Shown: positions 17,143-25,918 of the stretch, in pieces
Layout of the letters: each line of letters opens with the position of its first letter
Numbering within the stretch: position 1 is the first letter of the stretch
Notes under the pieces: generated by a model
What the model saw: only the letters and a program-made list of their open reading frames with translations
Told to the model about the DNA's origin: nothing
Database searches by the model: none
Program-made: the position numbers and the translations under genes
Assembly (NCBI GenBank): GCA_004078665.1
Contig: SCFO01000008.1
Coordinates: 83,051 to 147,050, forward strand
Length of the DNA stretch: 64,000 nucleotides
Direction: 5' to 3'
DNA from: Halobacillus fulvus
GTDB taxonomy: Bacteria > Bacillota > Bacilli > Bacillales > Halobacillaceae

Positions 17143-18531
17143 ATGCAAAAAAAGGTAAAATGGATCACGTTAGTCATTGCACTTGTCGTGTTCACATTCG
17201 GTACTTATTTGTTTTCATCCTCTCCTGAAGAAAAGCTGACGTTCGAGCCGGATTCCGCCCCTGAGCGTAAAGCGAAACCTGTGGATATGGAGGATCTTCC
17301 GGTTCAGTGGGAGGAAGCCGAAAGCCTTGATGAAATCTCCCGTTTTTATGAACGCCGAATTCCATCGTTACAGCTAGCCCGCGAAAAGAACCTGACCACA
17401 TCACCACAAAAATCAACGACCGTCCCTAACCTTGATGGAAGAATGCAGATCAACGAAATCTTCCATAGCGGCGAAACGATTTATTACTTGTACAGTCTCG
17501 ATCTATCTCTGCTCGTTCCAAAAGAAAGTCAATCCGGTTCTTACACACCACCGCAGGTAAGCCAAGTTTTTTTACAGCAAGCCGGTCAAGTTGAGAATCA
17601 GACACTTCCTGCAAGTGGAACCCTAGGATTCTCCGATGCTAAAATATTCGAAAACCGCCTATATGGGTTTTTGGAGTCTGATTCAATTTCACAAACTCCC
17701 GAACGTTCGCTTTCTGAAGAAATCCCAACTTCCCTTCAGCTTTATGTCAACGGAACGATGTACCGTTCGACCCCTGTCCCAGTCGCCTATAGGTATGATC
17801 AAGCTTCGCAAATCCTACAAACGCTAACATTCGATGACTCTTATAAAAGGGGTGGCCTCACCATCACTCCACTGGAGGTCGAGTTTTCGGTGGATACCAA
17901 CCATATCCTGCTCTATGTGGAGGATGAAAACCGTGCATTTGATCAGATCGTAGATGCACGGATGCAAACTGGCGATGGTCAATTCCTCCCTCTTAGCCCC
18001 TACCTTCACGCAACAGAGGAAGGTCAGAATGTTTACAAAGGATACTTCAGACCGTTACGACAAGTTCCGGAGCAGCTTTCTTTTACGATCCGGGATCTCT
18101 ACCTCCGGGAACCTGTTCCCTTCTCATTTTCATTGGACTTACCTGACCTTACACAAGGTGCGACTGTCCTGTTGGATGAAAAGGTCGGAGAAGTGATCGA
18201 CACAAGTGTTATTGTCGACAGCTTCACGTACGAGCCTGAACACGGCTTGGACATCCAGGTGAATTACCGTCCACAGGCGCTGAGACAGCCGGAGAAAATG
18301 GCGGGAATTCCTTTATCAGATTCCAATGAGGCAAGCAGCCTTGTGACGTTCGAGACGGACCTCAATACGAGCGGAAGCGTGGAATACAGTGGCGGCATGA
18401 ACCTTTCCTCAGGGCTGTTTATTCCGACGTCTTCACTTGAAGGAGCCTCGAGGATAGAGATTACGTTCCATGAGATTGCGATCGCCAAGCGGATCAATCA
18501 GACGTTCACACTAGATTCTGATAACAGTTGA
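17143..18531 (+). CDS. Membrane-anchored extracytoplasmic protein, paralog A
   Basis: A 462-residue protein starting MQKKVKWITLVIALVVFTFG, a short basic N-terminus plus one hydrophobic helix (residues 7-24), then a long, acidic, soluble part expected outside the membrane. No catalytic motif was seen; the soluble part is rich in alternating beta-type segments, resembling in style the DUF4179/DUF5643-type surface proteins, but this is weak. It is clearly homologous over its length to the next gene (shared KPVDxEDLPVxW, VPxLDGRxQINE and MYSLDLSLLV-type segments). Expression starts with AAAGGAT. Confidence 0.75.
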   Translation: MQKKVKWITLVIALVVFTFGTYLFSSSPEEKLTFEPDSAPERKAKPVDMEDLPVQWEEAESLDEISRFYERRIPSLQLAREKNLTTSPQKSTTVPNLDGRMQINEIFHSGETIYYLYSLDLSLLVPKESQSGSYTPPQVSQVFLQQAGQVENQTLPASGTLGFSDAKIFENRLYGFLESDSISQTPERSLSEEIPTSLQLYVNGTMYRSTPVPVAYRYDQASQILQTLTFDDSYKRGGLTITPLEVEFSVDTNHILLYVEDENRAFDQIVDARMQTGDGQFLPLSPYLHATEEGQNVYKGYFRPLRQVPEQLSFTIRDLYLREPVPFSFSLDLPDLTQGATVLLDEKVGEVIDTSVIVDSFTYEPEHGLDIQVNYRPQALRQPEKMAGIPLSDSNEASSLVTFETDLNTSGSVEYSGGMNLSSGLFIPTSSLEGASRIEITFHEIAIAKRINQTFTLDSDNS

Positions 18532-18546
18532 GAAGTCATTTACAAT

Positions 18547-18590
18547 GTGAAGGTTATGAATCAAGAAGGGTTTCATAACCTTTCACTTTC
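18547..18590 (+). terminator. Hairpin between the two paralogs, weak terminator
   Basis: Stem GTGAAGGTTATGAA / TTCATAACCTTTCAC with a 10-nt loop. The following tract is only partly T-rich, so it may attenuate rather than end transcription. Confidence 0.5.
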
Positions 18591-18672
18591 CGTTACTATA
18601 GAACGGTGGACATCCATATTTTAGAAAACATTTCTTTATGTCGTTGGGATCAATAAAAGAAAGGAATCAGAT

Positions 18673-20097
18673 ATGCAGAAAAAAGTAAAATGGATCAGTA
18701 TTGCCGTTGTGCTTCTCGTTTTTGCAGCGGGGACGTATATATTCACGTCGGGCAGTGAAGGGAAACTGACATCAGGTCCTGACTCACAGCCTATGAGAAA
18801 AGCAAAACCGGTCGATGAAGAAGATCTGCCCGTTAAATGGACAGAAGCCGATACATATGAAGAAGTTCAAGCTTTTTATGAGGAACGCGTCCCTCGACTG
18901 GAGAAGGCGCGTGCGAAAGAATTGACGACGTTTCCAGAGCAGACGGCTACCGTACCAGGTTTAGACGGTCGTCTTCAAATCAACGAAGTCTGGCACAGCG
19001 GACAGACGATGTATTTCATGTACAGTCTCGATCTTTCCCTGCTTGTTGAACAAAAGGAGGACGAAAAAGAAAACAGCTTTTTCGATCGTTCTCCCGAGCT
19101 TCAGGAAATGACGATTACGACGAACGAAGGGGATGAACACCCTCTACACGCTTATAGCTCCATGCGCTTCCCTGATGTGATCACATACAAAAACCGACTG
19201 TATGGGGTCATCCAGTCAATCCCGGTTTCAGAAAACGGGCTGCCGCTCGGACAAATGGGAACAATGAACGCCACCATAAACGAACAATTCGATACGTCTT
19301 TAAACCTGAGAATCAACGGAGAAACCTATCAATCAGAGCCGATTCCGGTTTCCTACGTTTATGACCCTGAACAAAGCAAAATCGGAACATACACATTTTC
19401 TGATCAGTATGAACAGAATGGGATTACGATTGAACCGCTCGAACTGGTGATGACGTTATCAGCCGATTACATTGATCTAAAAATCGAAAGTGAGAACAAG
19501 TCGTTCCAAGGTTCTTTGGAAGGGGCAATCGAAACGGGTGAAAAAGCGACGACGTTCGCTCCTTACATTCAACCTGTTGAAGAATCCGACAATATTTACC
19601 GGGCTTATATTCCACCTTTAGAGAATTTGCCTGAGGATTTATCTTTACGCATCGACCAAGTCCATTTCAGCGAAGAATCCGGTGCCTCCTTCACGGTCGA
19701 TATTCCTGAAAAAGGCGAGGAACAGCAATTTAACGAAAACAAAATCGTCGAGAAATACGATACGACCGTCTTCCTCAAGAGTGTGAGGAACGAGACGGCT
19801 GGGGAATTCATCGCGTCTCTAAAAACCGAACGACAATCAGAGAATCAACAACAGTTTCTATTAGAAGTCTCGCCAGAGTATCATTTCTCCTACCGCAATG
19901 ATAGAGACAGTATTACATTCAAAACAGACCGGGGCTTTTCCGGCACCCCGTCCTTCAGCAAACAGAGCACAAATGGCGGTCTGACCCGGCTTCATGTCCC
20001 CCAGCATATGCTGAAAGGGTCCGAACAGATCACGTTCACCTTCAACAATCTGCTCTATGCTCAAAAAATCGATCGTACTTTCTCTATAGATGAGTAA
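18673..20097 (+). CDS. Membrane-anchored extracytoplasmic protein, paralog B
   Basis: A 474-residue paralog of the preceding gene: MQKKVKWISIAVVLLVFAAG anchor, then KPVDEEDLPVKW, VPGLDGRLQINEVWHSG and YFMYSLDLSLLVEQ. It is strongly acidic outside the helix. The tandem arrangement with a near-identical first eight codons shows local duplication followed by wide divergence. No enzyme motif; a structural or sensory role at the cell surface is possible but not shown. AAAGGAAT ribosome site. Confidence 0.75.
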   Translation: MQKKVKWISIAVVLLVFAAGTYIFTSGSEGKLTSGPDSQPMRKAKPVDEEDLPVKWTEADTYEEVQAFYEERVPRLEKARAKELTTFPEQTATVPGLDGRLQINEVWHSGQTMYFMYSLDLSLLVEQKEDEKENSFFDRSPELQEMTITTNEGDEHPLHAYSSMRFPDVITYKNRLYGVIQSIPVSENGLPLGQMGTMNATINEQFDTSLNLRINGETYQSEPIPVSYVYDPEQSKIGTYTFSDQYEQNGITIEPLELVMTLSADYIDLKIESENKSFQGSLEGAIETGEKATTFAPYIQPVEESDNIYRAYIPPLENLPEDLSLRIDQVHFSEESGASFTVDIPEKGEEQQFNENKIVEKYDTTVFLKSVRNETAGEFIASLKTERQSENQQQFLLEVSPEYHFSYRNDRDSITFKTDRGFSGTPSFSKQSTNGGLTRLHVPQHMLKGSEQITFTFNNLLYAQKIDRTFSIDE

Positions 20098-20109
20098 AAG
20101 AGAACAAAA

Positions 20110-20143
20110 CGACAAAGCGCATGACCTGTCATGCGCTTTTGTC
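20110..20143. terminator. Terminator between paralog B and the hydrolase
   Basis: Stem AAAGCGCATGA / TCATGCGCTTT with a tiny loop and T-rich right side; convergent arrangement suggests it may work in both directions. Confidence 0.8.
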
Positions 20144-20166
20144 ATGCTTATAAAGAGAAGATCCTC

Positions 20167-20937
20167 TTACACCATCGCTTTATCTTGCACGAACCGCTCA
20201 ATCATACGGTGCACGGCTGGGGCATGCGTAGCCGGAATCTGGTGATATGCCTTTTCCACAATGCCTAGCGTCACATCTTTACACGCCCGGTAAAAATAAG
20301 TATGATGATTGATCCAAAACTCCTTGTTTCCGTACAACAATAACAAAGGCATCTCTAGCTCTTTCAAGCGCCTGCTGCAATCGAAATGAAGTCCCCGGTT
20401 ATAGAACGCATACCACGCCTCCGCATCGGACTTTGCCATATGCTCGCACAGCTCCCTTTTAATGTTCTCGTCCCGAAAATGGGAATGACTCAACAGTCTA
20501 GCGAGCGTTGCCGGGCTTTTTTGCACCCATTCCATCCCTGCCAAAAATTCAAAGTGCAAAAATCCGGTGACAACCTTCGGGAACCCTCCACATAAAATCA
20601 GAGCCTTTACCCGCTCTGGATACGTGAGCGCCACTTCCTGAGCGACCATGCCCCCGCATGAGTACCCGACAAGAATCACTTGCTCGAGCTGCAGATGATC
20701 GAGAAGCTCGTTGATTTCCCTCGCATAGAAGCTGATATCCGGTGATTTCGAGACCACTTGGGAATCTCCATTCCCGCTTAAATCTGGAAAAACCATCCGG
20801 TAACGATCAGCTAATACATGCTGCTGTCTGAACACCTTCCTCCCCATCCCAGGCGGATGGATCCAAACAAACGCTTGTCCCTTTCCAATATCCTCATAAA
20901 ATAACTGTTTGCCTTCCTTGTTGATGTAATAAGGCAT
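20167..20937 (-). CDS. Alpha/beta hydrolase
   Basis: A 256-residue soluble hydrolase. The oxyanion-hole region VWIHPPGMGRK is near residue 24, the nucleophile elbow GYSCGG near residue 90, and a late His in YHQIPATHAP completes a likely triad. There is no signal peptide. Such proteins cleave esters or similar bonds; the substrate is unknown. It stands alone, convergent with paralog B and divergent from the Sco-like gene. Confidence 0.82.
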   Translation of the reverse strand: MPYYINKEGKQLFYEDIGKGQAFVWIHPPGMGRKVFRQQHVLADRYRMVFPDLSGNGDSQVVSKSPDISFYAREINELLDHLQLEQVILVGYSCGGMVAQEVALTYPERVKALILCGGFPKVVTGFLHFEFLAGMEWVQKSPATLARLLSHSHFRDENIKRELCEHMAKSDAEAWYAFYNRGLHFDCSRRLKELEMPLLLLYGNKEFWINHHTYFYRACKDVTLGIVEKAYHQIPATHAPAVHRMIERFVQDKAMV

Positions 20938-21009
20938 CCTGATCCCTCTCTTTTCCTATTCCTAATCAATTAGGCTGTGCAAAAGAAAGGAAATTATGTA
21001 ACCGGTCCG

Positions 21010-21075
21010 GTTTGTGTCAAATTCATTACTATGTTCTGAGACGAATTGACACCCCTTTTCCTACAGGCGTACACT
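21010..21075 (+). promoter_or_regulatory. Promoter of the sco gene with an inverted repeat
   Basis: TTGACA at 21046-21051 and a TACACT/TATACA -10 about 18 bp downstream. GTGTCAAATTC (from 21014) and GAATTGACAC (to 21052) form an interrupted inverted repeat whose right arm covers the -35 hexamer, a layout suited to repressor control. Confidence 0.55.
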
Positions 21076-21106
21076 ATACATGAACTCACTTTGGAAGGAG
21101 AACCTA

Positions 21107-21685
21107 ATGAAACGTTACATACTGATCATTACATTGACTTTGTTGACATTGACCTTGGCTGCCTGCGGTTCGGGAGATCTTGAGAATACACTTGATTTTG
21201 AAGTCGGCAATTTACAGGCGACAACGAGTGAAGGAGAGTCATTCGCTGTGGAAGATATGGAAGGAAAAGTATGGCTCGCCGATTTCATTTTCACATCCTG
21301 TGATACGGTTTGCCCGCCGATGACCCGGAACATGACCCTTCTTCAGGAACAGCTTAAAGAAGAAGAGCTGGATGTTGAAATCGTTTCTTTCAGTGTCGAT
21401 CCCACTGTTGATACACCAGAGAAGCTGAAAGAATTCGGCGACAAATACGGCGTCGATTACAGCAACTGGCACTTTGTCACGGAATACACACAGGAAGAAA
21501 TCGAAGCCTTCGCCCAAGACAGCTTTAAAGCACTCGTCCAGAAAACCGAAGGCAACGACCAGGTCGTTCACGTCAACTCCTTCTTCCTCGTCGGACCGGA
21601 TGGTACCGTTTTGAAAAAGTATAGAGGCGACACCGATGTTCCTTATGACCAAATTGTAGAAGACGTCAAAACGGTGACTCCATAA
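21107..21685 (+). CDS. SCO1/SenC family copper chaperone lipoprotein
   Basis: A 192-residue lipoprotein with lipobox LAAC at about residue 20 and a thioredoxin-like fold outside the membrane. The copper-binding FTSCDTVCPPM (CxxxC) and the later His in QVVHVNSFF are intact. Such proteins deliver copper to the CuA site of cytochrome c oxidase (B. subtilis YpmQ). The ATG at 21107 follows GGAAGGAG; an earlier in-frame ATG at 21080 lacks one. Single gene with strong terminator. Confidence 0.9.
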   Translation: MKRYILIITLTLLTLTLAACGSGDLENTLDFEVGNLQATTSEGESFAVEDMEGKVWLADFIFTSCDTVCPPMTRNMTLLQEQLKEEELDVEIVSFSVDPTVDTPEKLKEFGDKYGVDYSNWHFVTEYTQEEIEAFAQDSFKALVQKTEGNDQVVHVNSFFLVGPDGTVLKKYRGDTDVPYDQIVEDVKTVTP

Positions 21686-21722
21686 AAAAATCCTCCTACA
21701 CCTTTTCGTAGGAGGATTTTTT
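21684..21722. terminator. Terminator after the sco gene
   Basis: AAAAAATCCTCCTACACC / GTAGGAGGATTTTTT, a near-perfect stem with A-run and T-run, able to act in both directions. Confidence 0.9.
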
Positions 21723-21752
21723 GTACTATTGAGAACCTTCCAGCATAAACCA

Positions 21753-22649
21753 TTAATTCAGCAACGACCGGACAAAATCGGTTAACGATCGGAAGAAATC
21801 ACGAACGCCCGAACTCAGATTATTCCAAAACCCATCATCATTGATTAAGTCTTGAATATTCCCGGTCAGCTCGTCCAGCTGGTTCCGAACCTGATCAAAA
21901 TCAATGTTCAAATTCCGCATCTGTTCAAATAGATCGATCAGACGCTGACGATCCTCTGGACTCAATTCAATGTTCAAGGATTGCAGCTGCTCTTGAACAA
22001 TTTGCTCGACCTCTTCTCGTGTGGCCGGATCTTGTTCAGCGATCGCTTTTTTGATCTCAGACAAGAGTTCACTGATTTGAGCCTGATCAATTCCATTCTC
22101 TTCGGCCAAATCGGTCGCCACATCGAGCTCTTCACTCGCGACCTTCATGCGTCCTTCATCAAGTGCGACCCCTTTGGCATCATACGCTTTATAAATTCCG
22201 GTCAAAGCAGAATGACCGCTTACTTTGACAGAAGAGGCGACAAGCACATCTGCATTTTCAACTCCTGCCGTCAGAAGTGCATTCGTGTACATTTCTTTCG
22301 TCACCTGCGTAATGTTATCCGGTGTGACGATTTCGATGTTTAGACCTTCATTGTTATCCTGGTGTATAATTTTAACAGAAGAATACATATTCGAATTCGG
22401 GTTTCCCCCGATGTAATTCGCTAAATCCTGACCATCAACTGTGAACTCATCGACCTGGTCATGTTGTGCGACTTCCAGCAGCTCTGTGACGTCCGTTTTT
22501 TGAGCATCACTTAAGGCTGCCCCATACACAACGATCGGCAACCCTAGCTTTTCATTGATGCCTTCATCACCTGTAGAGGCAAGGCTCGGTACCGCAAAGC
22601 TCGCAAACAGAACAACAGTTATCAATAAAACACTTAGCCATTTTTTCAT
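21753..22649 (-). CDS. DUF1002 family secreted protein (YpuA-like)
   Basis: About 298 residues beginning MKKWLSVLLITVVLFASF with a cleavable signal peptide ending near SLAS. The central part (EKLGLPIVVYGAALSDAQK, then NMYSSVKI and GHSALTGIYKAY) matches the DUF1002/YpuA group of exported proteins of unknown role. The last 100 residues are polar and helical. The ATG at 22649 follows AAGGGGT; an earlier in-frame start is unlikely. Confidence 0.85.
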   Translation of the reverse strand: MKKWLSVLLITVVLFASFAVPSLASTGDEGINEKLGLPIVVYGAALSDAQKTDVTELLEVAQHDQVDEFTVDGQDLANYIGGNPNSNMYSSVKIIHQDNNEGLNIEIVTPDNITQVTKEMYTNALLTAGVENADVLVASSVKVSGHSALTGIYKAYDAKGVALDEGRMKVASEELDVATDLAEENGIDQAQISELLSEIKKAIAEQDPATREEVEQIVQEQLQSLNIELSPEDRQRLIDLFEQMRNLNIDFDQVRNQLDELTGNIQDLINDDGFWNNLSSGVRDFFRSLTDFVRSLLN

Positions 22650-22808
22650 CGTTTTCGACCCCTTATTTTTAAGGTTAAGATTGACCACTTCCACTTATGC
22701 CTGCTCCAACATTCTCATTATACTTCTTGAGAAAAAGTGGTACTACCTATATACGATATTTTCCTTCTATACGTTTCATTTTATTTTTGTACTGAAAGGA
22801 GTACTTAT

Positions 22809-23210
22809 ATGCTAAGACAGCTTGGACTATATCTATTCGCTATTCTATTCTTTTTTGCAGGTGTCACCCATTTCATTTACGATCATGGGTTTGCAGCCAT
22901 GATGCCGGAGTGGGTTCCGTTGAAACTTGAAATTGTGTATGTAACAGGAATCACAGAGTGGCTACTTGCTTTACTGTTAGTTTTCCCTCAGACGCGAAGA
23001 GCAGCAGGGATTGCGACGGCCCTCTTTCTCGTCCTTGTGCTTCCGGCTAACATTTACGCTGCCATTCACGGCATACCGGCTCCTTGGAGTGACCAGACAA
23101 ATCCGGTCGCTTTATGGATTCGACCGCTTTTTCAACCCCTTTTGATCTGGTGGGTGCTGGCCGTGTCCAAAGATTCGAAACCAGAGAGAAGGTTTGGTAG
23201 ACTGAAATAG
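22809..23210 (+). CDS. DoxX family membrane protein
   Basis: A 133-residue protein with four hydrophobic helices and the DoxX-type FFFAGVTHFIY in helix 1 and GITEWLLALLLVFP in helix 2. DoxX relatives are small quinone-linked or redox-associated membrane proteins, mostly uncharacterised. AAAGGAG precedes the ATG. The PfpI-type gene starts 24 bp downstream, so the two are probably co-transcribed. Confidence 0.8.
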   Translation: MLRQLGLYLFAILFFFAGVTHFIYDHGFAAMMPEWVPLKLEIVYVTGITEWLLALLLVFPQTRRAAGIATALFLVLVLPANIYAAIHGIPAPWSDQTNPVALWIRPLFQPLLIWWVLAVSKDSKPERRFGRLK

Positions 23211-23234
23211 ACAGAAACCAAAGGAGGTTTTACA

Positions 23235-23759
23235 ATGCGTTTGGAAGGTAAGAAAGTCATTGCTTTAGTAAGTAAGGACTTTGAAGACCTAGAATTGTGG
23301 TACCCGCTTCTCCGCCTGCAGGAAGAAGGAGCAACTGTCCACTTAGTCGGAGAAAAATCGGGCGAAGAATACCCTGGTAAATATGGGGTTCCTGCAACAT
23401 CGGACTACGCATTTGATGAGATCAACCCTGCTGATTACGACGCCATCCTCGTACCTGGAGGCTGGTCTCCTGATAAGCTGAGACGCTATGACAAAGTGCT
23501 GGAGATGGTCCGTCATATGGACGAGCAGCGAAAGCCGATCGGTCAGATCTGTCATGCCGGCTGGGTCCTGATTTCAGCCGACATTTTGAAAGGCCGAAAG
23601 GTGACCAGTACGCCTGGAATTAAAGATGATATGAAGAATGCAGGAGCAGAATGGGTCGACGAAGCCGTTGTGGTCGATGGACACATCGTTTCGGCTCGCC
23701 GTCCACCGGATCTTCCTCCTTATGCCAAGGCATTCGCAGACCTCTTAGCTGAAAAATAA
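23235..23759 (+). CDS. DJ-1/PfpI family protein (type 1 glutamine amidotransferase-like)
   Basis: A 174-residue cytoplasmic protein with the nucleophile elbow GQICHAGWVL (Cys near 100, followed by His) and the acidic residue in LVPGGWSPDKLR typical of PfpI/YfkM/YraA. Members act in stress protection, as deglycase-like or protease-like enzymes. AAAGGAGG ribosome site. Ends at a bidirectional terminator. Confidence 0.88.
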   Translation: MRLEGKKVIALVSKDFEDLELWYPLLRLQEEGATVHLVGEKSGEEYPGKYGVPATSDYAFDEINPADYDAILVPGGWSPDKLRRYDKVLEMVRHMDEQRKPIGQICHAGWVLISADILKGRKVTSTPGIKDDMKNAGAEWVDEAVVVDGHIVSARRPPDLPPYAKAFADLLAEK

Positions 23760-23764
23760 AATCA

Positions 23765-23812
23765 CAAAAAAAGGCAGGAGTCCGTCTACTAAGACGACTT
23801 CCTGCCTTTCTT
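23765..23812. terminator. Bidirectional terminator
   Basis: AAAGGCAGGAGTCCGTCT / AGACGACTTCCTGCCTTT stem with A-run and T-run on either side, between the PfpI gene and the convergent acyl-CoA dehydrogenase gene. Confidence 0.85.
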
Positions 23813-24970
23813 TTATTTCAACGCCTGTTTCGCAAGCATTTGAACGACCGCATCATCCATCGGCGGATTATGCAGTCCAGCTCGGACGTCACGATAGTAT
23901 TTTTCAAACGAATTCTTTCTGGAAAGCCCTCTGCCACCGGCAATTCTCATCGCTAAATCGACGACTTCATTGGCAGTATTCGTCACCGCCAATTTGACAG
24001 CCGCAAGCTCAGGTCCCATGGTTGGTCGCTGCTCCGGTTCCTCATCCCATTTACGGGCGACGGAATAAAGGAACGTATGGGCCTGAAGCAGCTTCCATTC
24101 CATCTCACCGATTTTATCCTGAATGTGAGGAACTTCTGAAATCGTCGTATCGAGACTATTTGGCTGGAAGCTCTGAGCAAATTGGATCGCGTCATTCCTT
24201 GCCGAGACCGCGATACCTAAGTAGCATGCCGGAATGTGCAGGAGCCACCCCTTAGGCGCTGGCTTCCCTTCTTGCTTGACTTCTACTAAATCATCGACGC
24301 TTAGCTCGACTTCGTTCAGAATGAGGTCATCACTCGCCGTGCCTCTCATCCCCATCGTATCCCACGTTTTTTCGACAGATACGCCCGGCTGATGGCGGTC
24401 GACCAAAAACCATCCAACCGTATCTAAATCTTCTACATAAGCGGACACAATATAATAATCCAGGTGATTGGCCATTGACGTGAACGTTTTTCTTCCTGTC
24501 ACCACGTATTCGTCGCCATCGCGAACCGCCGTTGTCTCAGGAATTCCACCACGTGTCGGACTTCCTGTCGCCGGTTCTGTTGCGGCGCGGTTGACGATGA
24601 CCTGCTCGTCTGCAACCTGCTTGACGAGACGTTCATAATCTTTTTTCTTCCAGACATGATCATCGCTCAATTCTTTCATAATCCCGACGTGCCAGCCGAT
24701 GGATAGAGCGACAGATCCGTCTCCTTCCGCTATTTTTTCCTGAAGGAGTAAAAATTCATATAAAGACAGATCCTCGCCTCCATAGGAAACGGGCAAAGAT
24801 AAGGAAGGGTATTTTTCCTGTTTGATCATCTTCAATGTTTTCGGTGAAAAGACCGCATCACGGTCTGTTTCTTTTACATGATCTCTCGCCTCTTCGGCTA
24901 TCCGAGCAGCCTTTTCAAACAAACGTTTCTGGCGATCATTTTTTATCCACGGTTCAAAAATATCAGCCAT
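23813..24970 (-). CDS. Acyl-CoA dehydrogenase family protein (YdbM-like)
   Basis: A 385-residue flavoprotein with three acyl-CoA dehydrogenase regions: an N-terminal helical domain, the central beta domain with AATEPATGSPTRGGI and the substrate/flavin loop WDTMGMRGTASDD, and a C-terminal helical domain with RIAGGRGL and the terminal HNPPMDD. The sequence resembles B. subtilis YdbM, which is known as a member of the CymR cysteine-starvation regulon; the true substrate is unknown and DszC/SfnB-type desulfurising monooxygenases share the fold. A sulfur-related role would suit this window but is inference. Confidence 0.85.
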   Translation of the reverse strand: MADIFEPWIKNDRQKRLFEKAARIAEEARDHVKETDRDAVFSPKTLKMIKQEKYPSLSLPVSYGGEDLSLYEFLLLQEKIAEGDGSVALSIGWHVGIMKELSDDHVWKKKDYERLVKQVADEQVIVNRAATEPATGSPTRGGIPETTAVRDGDEYVVTGRKTFTSMANHLDYYIVSAYVEDLDTVGWFLVDRHQPGVSVEKTWDTMGMRGTASDDLILNEVELSVDDLVEVKQEGKPAPKGWLLHIPACYLGIAVSARNDAIQFAQSFQPNSLDTTISEVPHIQDKIGEMEWKLLQAHTFLYSVARKWDEEPEQRPTMGPELAAVKLAVTNTANEVVDLAMRIAGGRGLSRKNSFEKYYRDVRAGLHNPPMDDAVVQMLAKQALK

Positions 24971-25056
24971 CTAACTATCACTCCTGAGAGTTTCATTTGT
25001 TTAAATCATACAAAACATGTCGGGTTTAAGCGAACAGTCTGCTTGAAAGCCGAACG

Positions 25057-25851
25057 TTAACGGATCATTTGAAGGGCTTGTTTGACAGACGAATAGGTCT
25101 TTAATGATAAGTCGCTAAAGTCAGCATAAGGAGCACTGCTCATCGCAAAGGTCGGCTTGATCCCTGTAATCACAAGCGTCGTGCCCATCAAATCGAGCAG
25201 CTGATTCATCTGATAAATCCCCATATGTACTTCTTCGTTATAGGAATCCACCGCTGACATATCAAGAATGACATAGTCATCTTTTGATGCTTTTACATGG
25301 TGACTGACCGACTCGAGCATCTGCTGAATACGCTCCTCGTCCACCGTACCGACTAAAGGCAGTATAGAGATTCCCTCTTCCACAGGAACCATCGGGGTCG
25401 ATAGGCGTCTAACCTCCGACAGATAATGGTGGAGAAGTCTATCCTGTTCTACCCTTTTCGTAATGTCTTTTTGTACACCGACAAAATACGTCTGCGCCAT
25501 CTGTTCTACAAAAACGGGATAAATCTCAAGTTCATTCCAGAACAGTGTCCCGTCTTTACGATAATTTTTCAGTTCGACAGAGATGGCTTGCTGACTGTTC
25601 AGCCCTTCACGAATTTTTTGCACACCCGGTTGATCCTTATCGTCTCCCTGCAAAAATCGACAGTTTCGACCAAGGATTTCTTCTCGCGAATAACCGGTCA
25701 GTTCTTCGAAGCCTTTGTTAACGTAAATCATTGGATTATCTTCTTGTTCAGGATCTGTAATGACGACCCCCGCTCCCACACGATCGATCGCTGCTTTTAT
25801 AAATTCATTTTGCTGGATCTCTTCCAGCTTCTCAAAATTGTAGTGATCCAT
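25057..25851 (-). CDS. ytvA: Blue-light photoreceptor, LOV-STAS protein (YtvA-like)
   Basis: A 264-residue two-domain protein. Residues about 20-130 are a LOV/PAS domain with the photochemical cysteine in GRNCRFLQG, which forms a flavin-cysteinyl adduct under blue light, and ENPMIYVNKGFEELTGYS-type flavin contacts nearby. Residues about 150-260 form a STAS domain (DDYVILDMSAVDSYN, then LVITGIKP). Length and order match YtvA, which feeds light signals to the stressosome and sigma-B. The ATG at 25851 follows AAAGGAG. The same cell encodes a carotenoid-type desaturase, so light protection is a sensible theme. Confidence 0.93.
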   Translation of the reverse strand: MDHYNFEKLEEIQQNEFIKAAIDRVGAGVVITDPEQEDNPMIYVNKGFEELTGYSREEILGRNCRFLQGDDKDQPGVQKIREGLNSQQAISVELKNYRKDGTLFWNELEIYPVFVEQMAQTYFVGVQKDITKRVEQDRLLHHYLSEVRRLSTPMVPVEEGISILPLVGTVDEERIQQMLESVSHHVKASKDDYVILDMSAVDSYNEEVHMGIYQMNQLLDLMGTTLVITGIKPTFAMSSAPYADFSDLSLKTYSSVKQALQMIR

Positions 25852-25918
25852 TACCACCGAACTCCTTTTGAAATGGATTAATACTTTTATAGTAAAATGA
25901 AACGAAGAAAATTTCCAA

